From Salvelinus alpinus (Eukaryota > Chordata > Actinopteri > Salmoniformes > Salmonidae): a DNA stretch of 64,000 bases. The position numbers and the translations under genes were made by a program. The stretch covers positions 33,348,093 through 33,412,092 of the forward strand of contig NC_092090.1 in the NCBI RefSeq assembly GCF_045679555.1, in the 5' to 3' direction. Below are positions 35,901 to 48,255 of this stretch, piece after piece. Every line of letters starts with the position of its first letter. Positions within the stretch are counted from its first letter, which is position 1. The notes under the pieces are model-generated. The model searched no databases. It saw nothing but the letters and a program-made list of their open reading frames with translations, and was not told the origin of the DNA.

Positions 35901-38400
35901 AGAGATGCTTGTTCTAGGTCCCAAGAAACAAAGAGATCTTCTGTTGAATCTGACAATTAATCTTGATGGTTGTAAAGTCGTCTCAAATAAAACTGTGAAG
36001 GACCTCGGTGTTACTCTGGACCCTGATCTCTCTTTTGACAAACATATCAAGACTGTTTCAAGGACAGCTTTTTTCCATCTACGTAACATTGCGAAAATCA
36101 GAAACTTTCTGTCCAAAAATTATGCAGAAAAATTAATCCATGCTTTTGTTACTTCTAGGTTAGACTACTGTAATGCTCTACTTTCCGGCTATCCGGATAA
36201 AGCACTAAATAAACTTCAGTTAGTGCTAAATACGGCTGCTAGAACCCAAAAATTTGATCATATTACTCCAGTGCTAGCCTCCCTACACTGGCTTCCTGTT
36301 AAGGCAAGAGCTGATTTCAAGGTTTTACTGCTAACCTACAAAGCATTACATGGGCTTGCTCCTACCTATCTTTCCGATTTGGTCCTGCCGTACATACCTA
36401 CACGTACGCTACGGTCACAAGGCGCAGGCCTCCTAATTGTCCCTAGAATTTCTAAGCAAACAGCTGGAGGCAGGGCTTTCTCCTATAGAGCTCCATTTTT
36501 ATGGAATGGTCTGCCTACCCATGTGAGAGACGCAGACTCGGTCTCAACTTTTAAGTCTTTACTGAAGACTCATCTCTTCAGTGGGTCATATGATTGAGTG
36601 TAGTCTGGCCCAGGAGTGTGAAGGTGAACGGAAAGGCTCTGAAGCAACGAACCGCCCTTGCTGTCTCTGCCTGGCCGGTTCCCCTCTCTCCACTGGGATT
36701 CTCTGCCTCTAACCCTATTACAGGGGCTGAGTCACTGGCTTACTGGTGCTCTTTCATGCCGTCCCTAGGAGGGGTGCGTCACTTGAGTGGGTTGAGTCAC
36801 TGACGTGATCTTCCTGTCTGGGTTGGCGCCCCCCCTTGGGTTGTGCCGTGGTGGAGATCTTTGTGGGCTATACTCGGCCTTGTCTCAGGATGGTAAGTTG
36901 GTGGTTGAAGATATCCCTCTAGTGGTGTGGGGGCTGTGCTTTGGCAAAGTGGGTGGGGTTATATCCTTCCTGCTTGGCCCTGTCCGGGGGTATCATCGGA
37001 TGGGGCCACAGTGTCTCCTGACCCCTCCTGTCTCAGCCACCAGTATTTATGCTGCAGTAGTTTATGTGTCGGGGGGCTAGGGTCAGTTTGTTATATCTGG
37101 AGTACTTCTCCTGTCTTATCTGGTGTCCTGTGTGAATTTAAGTATGCTCTCTCTAATTCTCTCTTTCTTTCTCTCTCTCGGAGGACCTGAGTCCTAGGAC
37201 CATGCCTCAGGACTACCTGGCATGATGACTCCTTGCTGTCCCCAGTCCACCTGGCCGTGCTGCTGCTCCAGTTTCAACTGTTCTGCCTGCGGCTATGGAA
37301 CCCTGACCTGTTCACCGGACGTGCTACCTGTCCCAGACCTGCTGTTTTCAACTCTCTAGAGACCGCAGGAGCGGTAGAGATACTCTTAATGATCGGCTAT
37401 GAAAAGCCAACTGACATTTACTCCTGAGGTGCTGACTTGCTGCACCCTCGACAACTACTGTGATTATTATTATTTGACCATGCTGGTCATTTATGAACAT
37501 TTGAACATCTTGGCCATGTTCTGTTATAATCTCCACCCGGCACAGCCAGAAGAGGACTGGCCACCCCTCATAGCCTGGTTCCTCTCTAGGTTTCTTCCTA
37601 GGTTTTGGCCTTTCTAGGGAGTTTTTCCTAGCCACAGTGCTTCTACACCTGCATTGCTTGCTGTTTGGGGTTTTAGGCTGGGTTTCTGTACAGCACTTTG
37701 AGATATCAGCTGATGTAAGAAGGGCTATATAAATACATTTGATTTGATTTGATTTGAAGTGTACTGTTTGTGACTTGAAAGCACACTCCACTTTGTTTTC
37801 GTCCGTTATTGAACACAGTTTATCCCGTCTTAAATTTTATCGATTATTTACGTTAAAAAATACCTAAAGTTGTATTAGGAAAGTTGTTTGAAATGTTTGG
37901 ACAAAGTAAACAGGTAACTTATGAGATATTTTGTAGTCATGTTGCGCAAGTTGGAACCGGTGTTTTTCTGGATCAAACGCGCCAAATAAATGGATATTTT
38001 GGATATATAACGACGGAATTAATCGAACAAAAGGACCATTTGTGATGTTAATGGGACATATTGGAGTGCCAACAGAAGAAGCTCGTCAAAGGTAAGGCAT
38101 GAATTATATCTTTATTTCTGAGTTTCGTGTTGCGCCTGGGGGGTTGAATTATGATTGTCTGTGTTTGTTTGGTGGGGTGCTATCCTCAGATAATCGCATG
38201 GTTTGCTTTCGACGTAAAGCCTTTTTGAAATCTGACACATTGGCTGGATTAACAACAATTGTAGCTTTAATTTGGTGCATTGCATGTGTGATTTCATGAA
38301 AGTTTAATATTTATAGTAATTTAATTTGAATTTGGCGCTCTGCCATTTCATCGGATGTTGTCAAATCGATCCCGTTAACGTGATTTGAGCCCTAAGAAGT
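32935..38400. repeat. dispersed element split by an L2 LINE
   Basis: The left part, about 32935-33380 (GGGGGCGGTATTTTCATGTC, CTGCCTGCTACTCAGGCCC), and right part, about 37757-38400 (GTGTACTGTTTGTGACTTG to GTTAACGTGATTTGAGCCC), look like two ends of one common salmonid repeat. The L2 LINE lies between them. The element itself shows no transposase frame, and its class is not certain. Confidence 0.45.
33383..37755 (+). mobile_element. L2-clade LINE, near full length, frameshifted
   Basis: ORF1 remains contain the SGNH-esterase block SDGLHPSWRGALILS. The endonuclease follows (IGLLNVRSLTSKA, LTETWLKPDE, LIFGDFNIH, LSDHHFITFAI), broken by a frameshift at the A-run near 34049. Reverse transcriptase is at 35359-36597 ([56 protein letters not shown]) with an intact YADD. 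The 3' end has GATTTGATTTGATTT repeats and the CAGCACTTTGAGATATCAGC tail. The 3' UTR is about 1.15 kb. Autonomous in type, but not intact. Confidence 0.9.
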
Positions 38401-39735
38401 GTTAATCTTAGACCTGGGACCACACAGCCACTCCACTGAATAGCAGGCAAATGATTGCTTTGCAATGATTGCAGTTAGCCACTGATTCATTCCAAAAGAC
38501 TCATTGTTTAATTTGCAATTTCCAACTTTCCAATCAAAGTTACTGTAGATATAATGTGATTTGACGTGGCTAATGACCTTGAACCTTCTTGGATGGGCAC
38601 TTCTAATGTAACTCTGTGACAGCACCCAAGGGGTTTGAATTTTCTAGCTCTATCCTTAGACTTAGCGGTGACGTAGTGTCCCCATGAGTGACAGAACATT
38701 GAGCCAATCACGGCGCAACGCTCCATATTTTCTGCTGGCTTGCCCCACCACTACAGAAAGCACTGTGCTAGGCTGAAACACCTGCATTTTGGAGTTGCCT
38801 TACTCAAGAAATCAAAAACGACACCATGTTTGTATGCGGATGACTCAATTATATATTTATTTATTTATTTTTAACATTTTTTATAGTGTTTGTAAACTGA
38901 TATGTGACACGTATTAATGCCTAAATAACATGCAAAACAGGAAAGCCCCAAAAAGACAAATGTGGAGCTCAAAATAGGTGGTGCTCTGCCCACCTGCCCT
39001 GAATGACAGGTCACCACTGGTCTTAGTTGATATTTGTTGTTAGGTCAAGCCAACCTGAGAAACCATGACTTATGCTGCTTCATTTCCCTTATGTGCTTAA
39101 CTCAATACTCCAAACAGTGGAAAATCCCCATAATTAAACAGAAACTGACAGAAACCTCACTCATCACCAGGTGCGAATGTAATCGTATGTGGCACCAGAG
39201 GACCTTTTCACAGAAAGATTGTTAAAATGGGGCCGGTGGAGAGCATTGGCTGAACCGGAGCCAAACCCCTCCTCCACCATCACTCCACTTTGATCAGGTA
39301 GCTAGACTTGTCACTGCCATTCTACAGGGACCCATCAAATGTTCTCTCAACAACAACAAAATCCAGTACTGAACAAATCCTAGTTCTCCAGTGCACAAAC
39401 ATGTAAGACTATACTTTAGGCTTACGTCTACTGTGAACACTCGGGCTGTACCCCGCACCCATCCTACTCTGCCACATACAAACTGCATGCCCCTTGCCTG
39501 TAAACAACACCATGCAGAGCTGAACACCAGTGGACTCTTAAAGACTACAGGGCCTAGTGCCTATCCTCTGCCCATCCCTTTCTCAGAAGGGGATAGGGCA
39601 CCGCTCATCATTGTCCACAGTCAGAGACGTTTAGTGCCGATGCACAGTGACTCACCTAGCTGGGTCAGTTTGACACTCTCAGAATAAGCGAATTCATGCA
39701 GTTACAGACACTTTAGATTAGAACTAATAAACTAA
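38400..39735. other. spacer without recognised gene
   Basis: No exon, RNA gene or clear mobile element was recognised. A T/A-rich stretch (38850-38890) and scattered repeat-like pieces are present. Missing pkd1l3-like channel exons were sought here and not seen. Confidence 0.4.
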
Positions 39736-41102
39736 TAATCGAAGATGGCGTAGCAGTCAGACGTCTTTGTCCTTCGTCTTGTCGTGTCCCATGTATATAT
39801 CTTTTTTATATATTTTTCTTCGCACATCTTTTTTAAAAAATGTTTTAACCTCAACTTCAAAATATTCTCCTACAACCAGCCTCACCCAATGTGGTGTGGA
39901 TCTGTTTTTTTCTAAATTATTTTTATTTATCTCGAATCCGGAATTCCCCAACAGAAGCTAGCCAGCTCACTAGCTACTAGCTAGTAGTCAGCTAACCACT
40001 GCTAGTGGTCATCAGCTAACCTTTAGCTCGGGAAAGCTCTCGCCAGTTTGTACAACACGACTCAAACGAGAGCATACCGGACCTATTTTCTCTCCAGATC
40101 CCCGGATTCCTACCGCAAGCTCTGGACATTTTCACCTGGATCATCGCAGCTAGCTAGCTGCTATCCGAGTGACTACTCCTGGCTAACGTTGGTCCCGAAG
40201 CAAGCACCATTTAGCCTGGAGCTAGCCCATGCTAGGCCTTTTCTCCCGGCTAGCTAAAGAGGTCCATCAGCCACTCCTGGGCTACAATACCCGGAACCCT
40301 TCTACTGCCGGTATGGGGCACGGAACCCCGCCGACCCTTCACGACTGGACTACGATGTAATCTGCTCGAGGGGGCACTCAACTGGCCTCTACATCGCGAC
40401 GTCCCCTGAATGCCCATCTGCTAGCCGCGGCCCGCTAGCTGTCTAGAGCATATTGGACTGTTAGCTGTATAGATCCATCGGCCAATTTCTTGGGAAACTA
40501 TACCTATTTTGCCAATTGAACTTGGACCCCTCTTCTACTCGGAACTCTACTAATCCATCACGACTGGTCTATCAACGTCACCGCACGTGGAGGCTAAAAC
40601 AGACTTTCCTCCGTTGAGACGTCCCTCTAAGGCCCTTCTGCTAGCTTGCTAGCCCCGGGCCGCTAACTGTCTGAATCGCCCTGTCTCCAGCCAGTTCAAC
40701 CACTCACTGGACACCTATTGATCCCCCAGCTACGCATGCCTCTCCCTAATATCAATATGCCTTGTCCATTACTGTCCTGGTTAGTGATTATTGTCTTATT
40801 TCACTATAGAGCCTCTAGCCCTGCTCAATATGCCTTAACCTACCATTTAGTTCCACCTCCCACATATGACATCACCTGGTTTAAACGTCTCTAGAGACAA
40901 TATCTCTCTCATCATTACTCAATGCCTAGGTTAACCTCCAATGTACTCACATCCTACCATACCTCTGTCTGTACATTATGCCTTGAATCTATTCTATCGC
41001 GCCCAGAAAGCTGCTCCTTTTACTCTCTGCTCCGAACGCACTAGACGACCAGTCCTGATAGCCTTTAGCCGTATCCTTATCCTACTCCTCCTCTGTTCCT
41101 CT

Positions 41103-41129
41103 GGTGATGTAACGGTTAATCCAGGCCCT
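41103..41129 (+). other. 2A-like motif GDVTVNPGP in the LINE N-terminus
   Basis: Residues 55-63 of the frame starting at 40941 read GDVTVNPGP, preceded by ILILLLLCSS. The canonical 2A core is D(V/I)ExNPGP; here Glu is Thr, while the NPGP end is perfect. In other non-LTR retrotransposons such motifs at the N-terminus cause ribosome skipping. With the Thr change activity is uncertain. Confidence 0.7.
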
Positions 41130-44100
41130 GCAGTGCCTAGCTCCACTCCTACTCCCCAGGTGCTCTCATTTGTTGACTTCTGTAACCGTATAAGTCTTGG
41201 TTTCATGCATGTTAACATTAGAAGCCTCCTCCCTAAGTTTGTTTTATTCACTGCTTTAGCACACTCTGCCAACCCGGATGTCCTTGCCATGTCTGAATCC
41301 TGGCTTAGGAAGACCACCAAAACCCCTGAAATTTCCATCCCTAACTATAACATTTTCCGACAAGATAGAACTGCCAAAGGGGGCGGTGTTGCAATCGACT
41401 GCAGAGATAGCCTGCAGAGTTCTGTTTTACTATCCAGGTCTGTACCAAAACATTTCGAGCTTCTACTTTTAAAAATCCACCTTTCCAAAAACAAGTCTCT
41501 CACCGTTGCCGCTTGCTATAGACTACCCTCTGCCCCCAGCTGTGCCCTGGACACCATATGTGAATTGATTGCCCCCCATCTATCTTCAGAGCTCATGATG
41601 CTAGGTGAACTAAACTGTGACATGCTTAACACCCCGGCCATCCTACAATCTAAGCTTGATGCCCTCAATCTCACACAAATTATCAATGAACCCACCAGGT
41701 ACAACCCCAAATCTGTAAACACGGGCACCCTCATAGATATCATCCTAACCAACTTGCCCTCCAAATACACCTCTGCTGTTTTCAACCAAGATGTCAGCGA
41801 TCACTGCCTCATTGCCTGCATCTGTAATGGTTCTGCGGTCAAACGACCACCCCTCATCACTGTCAAACGCTCCCTAAAACACTTCAGCGAGCAGACCTTT
41901 CTAATCGACCTGGCCCGGGTATCCTGGAAGGATATTGACCTCATCCCGTCAGTAGAGAATGCCTGGTTATTCTTTAAAAGTGCCTTCCCCACCATCTTAA
42001 ATAAGCATGCCCCGTTCAATTAAAAAAAAAAACAGAACCAGGTTCTCTCCAGACCTGACTGCCCTTGACCAGCACAAAAAACATCCTGTGACGTTCTGCA
42101 TTAGCATCTAATAGCCCCCGTGATATGCAACTTTTCAGGGAAGTTAGGAACAAATTTACACAGGCAGTTAGGAAAGCTAAGGCTAGCTTTTTCAAGCAGA
42201 AATTTGCATTCTGTAGCACAAAAGTTCTGGGACACTGTAAAGTCCATGGAGAATAAGAGCTGCCCACTGCACTGACGCTAGGAAACACTGTCACCACCGA
42301 TAAATCCACTATAATTGAGAATTTCAATAAGCATTTTTCTACGGCTGGCCATGCTTTCCACCTGGCTACCCCTACCCCGATCAACAGCCCTCCACCCCCC
42401 ACAGCAACTAGCCCAAGCTTCCCCCATTTCTCCTTCACCCAAATCCAGATAGCAGATGTTCTGAAAGAGCTGCAAAAAATCTGGACCCCTACAAATCAGC
42501 CGGGCTAGACAATCTGGACTCTCTCTTTCTAAAATTATCTGCCGAAATTGTTGCAACCCCTATTACTAGCCTGTTCATCCTCTCTTTCGTATCGTCTGAG
42601 ATTCCCATAGATTGGAAAGCTGCCGCGGTCATCCCTCTCTTCAAAGGGGGAGACACTCTAGACCCAAACTGCTACAGACCTATATCTATCCTACCATGCC
42701 TTTCTAAGGTCTTCGAAAGCCAAGACAACAAACAGATTACCGACCATTTCGAATCCCACCGTACCTTCTCCGCTATGCAATCTGGTTTCAGAGCTAGTCA
42801 TGGGTGCACCTCAGCCACGCTCAAGGTCCTAAACGATATCATAACCGCCATCGATAAGAGACATTACTGTGCAGCCGTATCCATCGACCTGGCCAAGGCT
42901 TTCGACTCTGTCAATCACAACATTCTTATTGGCAGACTCAACAGCCTTGGTTACTCAAATGATTGCCTCGCCTGGTTCACCAACTACTTCTCTGATAGAG
43001 TTCAGTGTGTCAGATCGGAGGGCCTGTTGTCTGGACCTCTGACAGTCTCTATGGGGGTGCCACAGGGTTCAATTCTCGGGCCGACTCTCTTCTCTGTATA
43101 CATCAATGATGTCGCTCTTGCTGCTGGTGATTCTTTGATCCACCTCTACGCAGAAGACACCATTCTGTATACCTCTGGCCCTTCTTTGGACACTGTGTTA
43201 ACTAACCTCCAGACGAGCTTCAATGCCATACAACTCTCCTTCCGTGGCCTCCAACTGCTCTTAAATGCAAGTAAAACTAAATGCATGCTCTTCAACCGAT
43301 CGCTGCCCGCACCAGCCCACCCGTCCAGCATCACTACTCTGGACGGTTCTAACTTAGAATATGTGGACAACTACAAATACCTAGGTGTCTGGTTAGACTG
43401 TAAACTCTCCTTCCAGACTCACATTAAACATCTCCAATTCAAAATTAAATCTAGAATCGGCTTCCTATTTCGCATCCTTCACTTATGCTGCCAAACATAC
43501 CCTTGTAAAACTGACCATCCTACTGATCCTCGACTTCGGCGATGTCATTTACAAAATAGCCTCCAACATTCTACTCAGCAAATTGGATGCAGTCTATCAC
43601 ATTGCCATCCGTTTTGTCACCAAAGCCCCATATACTACCCACCACTGCGACCTGTACGCTCACGTTGGCTGGCCCTCGCTTCATACTCGTCGCCAAACCC
43701 ACTGGCTCCAGGTCATCTACAAGTCTCTGCTAGGTAAAGCCCCGCCTTATCTCAGCTCACTGGTCACCATAGCAGCACCCACCCTTAGCACGCGCTCCAG
43801 CTGGTATATCTCACTGGTCACCCCCAGAGCCAATTCTTCCTTTGGCCGCCTCTCCTTCCAGTTCTCTGCTGCCAATGTCTGGAACGAACTGCAAAAATCA
43901 CTAAAGCTGGAGACTCTTATCTCCCTCACTAGCTTTAAGCACCAGCTGTCAGAGCAGCTCACTGCACCTGTACATAGCCCATCTGTAAATAGCCCATCCA
44001 ACTACCTCATCCCAATACTGTATTTATTTATTTATCTTGCTCCTTTGCACCCCAGTATCTCTACTTGCACATTCATCTTCTGCACATTCTACCATTCCAG

Positions 44101-44191
44101 TGTTAAATTGCTATATTGTAATTACTTCGCCACCAGGGACTATTTAGTGCCTTACCTCCCTTATCCTACCTCATTTGCACATGCTGTATAT

Positions 44192-44382
44192 CAGGGGTGT
44201 CAAACTCATTCCACGGAGGGCCTAGTGTCTGCAGGTTTTTGGTTTTTCCTTTTAATAAAGCCCTAGACAACCAGGTGTGGGGAGTTCCTAACTAATTAGT
44301 GATGTTAATTCATCAATCAAGTACAAGGGAGGAGCGAAAACCCGCAGACACTCGGCCCCCCGTGGAATGAGTTTGACACCTG
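44192..44382. mobile_element. hAT-type MITE
   Basis: CAGGGGTGTCAAACTCATTC at 44192 is mirrored by GAATGAGTTTGACACCTG ending at 44382. TGCTGTATAT stands directly on both sides (44182-44191, 44383-44392); the last 8 bp fit a hAT target duplication. It is 191 bp with no coding capacity and sits in the 3' part of the LINE. Confidence 0.85.
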
Positions 44383-44726
44383 TGCTGTATATAGACTTTT
44401 TTCTACTGTATTATTGATTGTATGTTTGTTTATTCCATGTGTAACTCTGTGTTGTTGTATGTGTCGAACTGCTTTGTTTTATCTTGGCCTGGTCGCAGTT
44501 GCAAATGAGAACTTGTTCTCAACTAGCCTACCTGGTTAAATAAAGGTGAAATAAATAAAAAATGTAAAAAAAGAACCTCTCAGACAGTCATCTGGACAGG
44601 ACAGGACGCTCTGCAATCTGACCATGAATACAACTGGAGAGCCACAGATCAAAGAGCACTCTGATGTAGCATCTCTTCTCTTTGAAGTTATAAGGACTGA
44701 GCACAGTAGGCCAGTGGCAACTTAAT

Positions 44727-44835
44727 TGGGGAGGATAGGCTCATAGTAATGCCTTGAACGGAATTAATGAAATGGTATCGAACACATCAATTCCATTTAC
44801 TCCATTCCAGCCATTATGAGCCATCCTCCCCTCAG
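44727..44835. mobile_element. palindromic MITE
   Basis: GGGGAGGATAGGCTCATAGT at 44727 is the imperfect inverse of TATGAGCCATCCTCCCC at about 44815-44831, with a centre around AACACATCAATTCC. This short near-palindrome is a form common in salmonid genomes. No target duplication was identified. Confidence 0.6.
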
Positions 44836-45297
44836 CAGCCCTCTGTGACTCTGAGGGACTTATTATGAACCACTTTAACGTAACTGGCACAGAGAGTAGG
44901 CATTCCACATAGAAATCATCCAAAGTAATAATGTCATAGAGCTAGGATCAAGCTCCTGAGAGCTTGAGCCTCAAGCTCAAGAAAACAACCCATTGCGATG
45001 CTACAGATCTACACAAGACAACAGGGTCAAACAAGCCTCCCTCTGCAGGAACCTGGGTCGTGTTCTGCAAGCTCAAAACTTGGGAAAGTTCCTAAAACGA
45101 AGGGTCCACTTCAAACTTAGTTGAAGTACACTTATTTTTATATCTGTTTGTTTCAAAGGATTTTCAAGGTCATTGAATTAAACCCTGCTCTCTTGGAGAT
45201 GGGTCCCTCAAGGCTTAGGAAACTCGTTTATGTGTCCTGTGTGTAACCCTTTACCTGCCTCATCCATTGAGGCATCCATATCAGTCACTGTTCATGT

Positions 45298-48198
45298 AGT
45301 AATCTACCCTCTAGTGACAGTACTAGTATCTACACTGCACTATCAACTGAGTACATTTGATTACAGTAGCACTGCTTCACCTGACATAGACAGGGTGCTA
45401 CGGCCTTGAAAATGTCCTAGGCCTGGATATTTCAAAACAATGGGTTTGCCAGAAAACAGGTGCGATTCAGTGACAGGTAAAAAACAGTTTCATGAAACCC
45501 ACCAATGACAAACTATTGACATTCTGGATTACTCAATCCAGTCTCTGGACAAGAGAGACTATTAGTTAAGACTATTTGATTATTAACCAAATATTGTTGC
45601 ATACTGTAAGTCAAGGGGATACGTGACAACCATAACAACGAGAAAGATTGAGAGGTTACATAGAGTACTAGTTACTATCAGGAAGTCCATTTTATATCCA
45701 AAGTGCTCATATAAAGATGACATCTATACGGTCCAGTTTTGATTGGACGTAGTCGATAATAAAATGTACTGTCAAATAGCCCTCTAAAGGGTCTTCTCCT
45801 TCAGTGTGCCAGACAGACACGTGTGTTTGAATGAGGTTAATGTTAACATCAGTAAAACTACACAGTGAGGAGAGTTTCACTGGAAAGGGTGCCAATCCAA
45901 ATATTTCAACATTTCTTAAAGCTGGAATCCTTAATGGTGAAACAGCCATGTCTGTTGGTGATATTACAACAACAACAAAGTTACTGCAAACAACTAACAC
46001 TAGTAATCTACCCTCTCTAGTGGCAGTACTAGTATCTACACTGCACTACCAACTGACTTCCTTGATTACAGTAGCACTTATTCACTTGACAAGATATGAC
46101 AACACCGAAACAATTACAATCTAAGAAAATTTGCCACCCCAGAACTTCAATTAGAAATATGTCCTTTATTAGACAGAAAAAACATAGGCTAATATCTGTT
46201 TTGTGACAAGATATACAGTACACTTGCTAATCAAAGTTGGTATCAAACATTCTTATAACAATCCTACATTACACCTAAGAGGATGAGCAGTCAAAGCAGT
46301 GAGCGGGTCACTGTACAGTAGTGTTAGTCTTATTTTAGGATGGTGGAGTAGACACTCCTAACTTCCACCCATCATATATTAGTGAAAACAAGCTATAAGA
46401 CAGGAACAGCAAATCCAGACCCCTTTCTCAAACCTACTTCCATCACCAAGATTCAATCCATGTTCATAAAATAAAAAAACTTTTAACTAATTTTAACAAA
46501 GATTATATAAATTAAGATATAGGCATGTTACAAGTGGTGTAAAGTACTTAGGTAAAAATACTTTACAGTACTACTTAAGTCATTTTCTGGAGTATCTGTA
46601 CTTTACTATTTATATTTTTGACAACTTTTACTTCACTACATTCCCCCCCCCAAAAAGATTGTACTTTTTACCACATACATTTTCCCCGACACCCAAAAGT
46701 ACTCGTTACATTTTGAATGCTTAACAGGACAGAAAATTGGTCAAATTCACACTTATCAAAAGAACATCCCTGGTCATCTCTACCACCTCTGATCTGGTGG
46801 GCTTACTAAACACAAATGCTTAGTTTGTATATTATGTCTGTGTTGGAGTGTGTCCCCGTCTATCCGCAAATGTTAACACAAAAATGGTGTTTTCTAGTTT
46901 CGTTAAAATAAGGAATTTTAAATTATTTATACTTTCGATACTTAAGTATATTTAAAACCAAATACTTTAACTTTTAATCAAGTAGTATTTTACTGGGTGA
47001 CTTTCACTTGAGTCATTTTCTATTAAGGCATCTTTACTTTTATTCAAGTATGACAATTGGGTAGTTTGTCCACCACTGCAGGTTACGTGTACATAGTCTG
47101 AATACACTTATAGAATGGGAAGGCCTCTGATGACGGTAAATGCAGTGTGGCGCACATACATAGATAACATACTGAATCACACTATAAACCTCTATTACAC
47201 AAAGAGGAAGAAGAACCCATTACATTTTGAGGGATGTATTTACATCAAACTTACATGGTCAAGTGGTTATTCATATAGAGTATAATTTCTGTCACCAGTC
47301 AAATCATGCATTCCATTCGCCAATACACTGCATGGGTTATTTTACACAAACATGGAAAGTGTATGTATAGGGTTAAACTAAATAATCTTTAAAACATTAA
47401 GTGGATTTTATTAAAACAAATTTATAAAATAAAAATATTTTCCAACTCTTGCCTTCAACCTCCTACCAACATATTTTTGCTGTACAATTAAAGCAATCAT
47501 TCCTGTAAATAGCATTGTGTATTACCCCACTTTATCAATCAAGTCTAATTAAATCCCTCCACCCCATGTAAGGTAACAGATATGTCAAAGAACCGGTTTC
47601 AGACGTCACCAAAGGTCCAGAGCCGGAGAGTAAGAGTAGGGTAAAACCCAACATAGACCGGGTGCTACGGCCTTGAAAATGTCCTAGGCCTGAATATTTC
47701 GACATAATGGGTGTGCCAGAAAACAGGTTTTTCTAGTATGCGATTCAGTGACAGGTAAACACCAGTTTCATGACAAACTATTGACATTCTGGATTACTCA
47801 ATCCAGTCTATGGATGAGAGACACTATTAGTTAAGACTATTTGATTATTAACCAAATATCGGCTCATACTGTGAGTCAAGGGGATATGTGACAATCATAG
47901 CAATGAAAAAGATTGAGAGGTTACATAGAGTACTAGTTACTATCACGAAGGCCATTTTATATCCAAAGTGCTCATATAAAGATGACATCTATACGGTCCA
48001 GTTTTGATTGGACGTAGTCGATAATAAAGTGTACTGCAAAATGTACTGTCAAATAGCCCTCTAAAGGGTCTTCACCTTCAGTGTGCCAGACAGACACGTG
48101 TTTTTGAATGAGGTACAGTTCATGTTAACATCAGTAAAACAACACAGTGGGGAGAGTTTCACTGCAAAGGGTGCCAATCCAAATATTTCAACATTTCC
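45298..48198. repeat. direct duplication of sequence from the ist1 3' side
   Basis: About 520 bp at 45391-45912 recurs in the same orientation at 47652-48198 with mostly small differences (shared: GGGTGCTACGGCCTTGAAAA, TACTCAATCCAGTCT, GACATCTATACGGTCCAG, GGGTGCCAATCCAAATATTT). The right copy begins 57 bp downstream of the ist1 stop, so it is ist1 3' UTR or flank. A smaller pair, 45298-45390 and 46003-46090, shares GTAATCTACCCTCT and TACTAGTATCTACACTGCAC. A piece at about 45912-45995 also recurs at 52030-52115 inside ist1. Confidence 0.8.
46531..47080. mobile_element. non-autonomous DNA element
   Basis: The left end CAAGTGGTGTAAAGTACTTA and right end AATTGGGTAGTTTGTCCACCACTGCA are imperfect inverted repeats (GTGGTGTAAAGTAC against TTTGTCCACCAC). 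Inside are repeated TACTTTA/AAGTA blocks. This is a common teleost element between the two copies of the duplicated segment. No transposase frame. Confidence 0.6.
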
Positions 48199-48255
48199 TG
48201 ATCCTGTAGCTGCGGTGACTGACAACACAGAGGAGCATGATGGGATACTGGAGGA

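Larger units (their letters stand above)
39740..44565 (+). mobile_element. long non-LTR retrotransposon (LINE) with 2A-like motif and HpaI-SINE-type tail
   Basis: The 5' UTR is about 1.2 kb (39740-40940, starting GAAGATGGCGTAGCAGTCAG). The frame 40941-42023 has a hydrophobic N-terminus ending in SSGDVTVNPGP, then an APE endonuclease (FMHVNIRSLLPK, MSESWLRK, GELNCDML, VSDHCLIACI). After frameshifts the reverse transcriptase follows (42775-43737: DLAKAFDSVNH, MGVPQGSILGP) with LYAEDTILY in place of YADD, and a C-terminal part at 43583-44004. The 3' end AACTTGTTCTCAACTAGCC, ACCTGGTTAAATAAAGG resembles the HpaI SINE tail, as described for the RSg-1 LINE of salmonids. The clade is uncertain (Rex1/CR1 group likely). 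A hAT-type element is nested in the 3' UTR. Non-functional copy. Confidence 0.85.

Noticed and set aside
39767..40257. Short frames before the 40-kb LINE coding region
   Set aside because: They fall in the LINE 5' UTR, have no domain and overlap each other on both strands.
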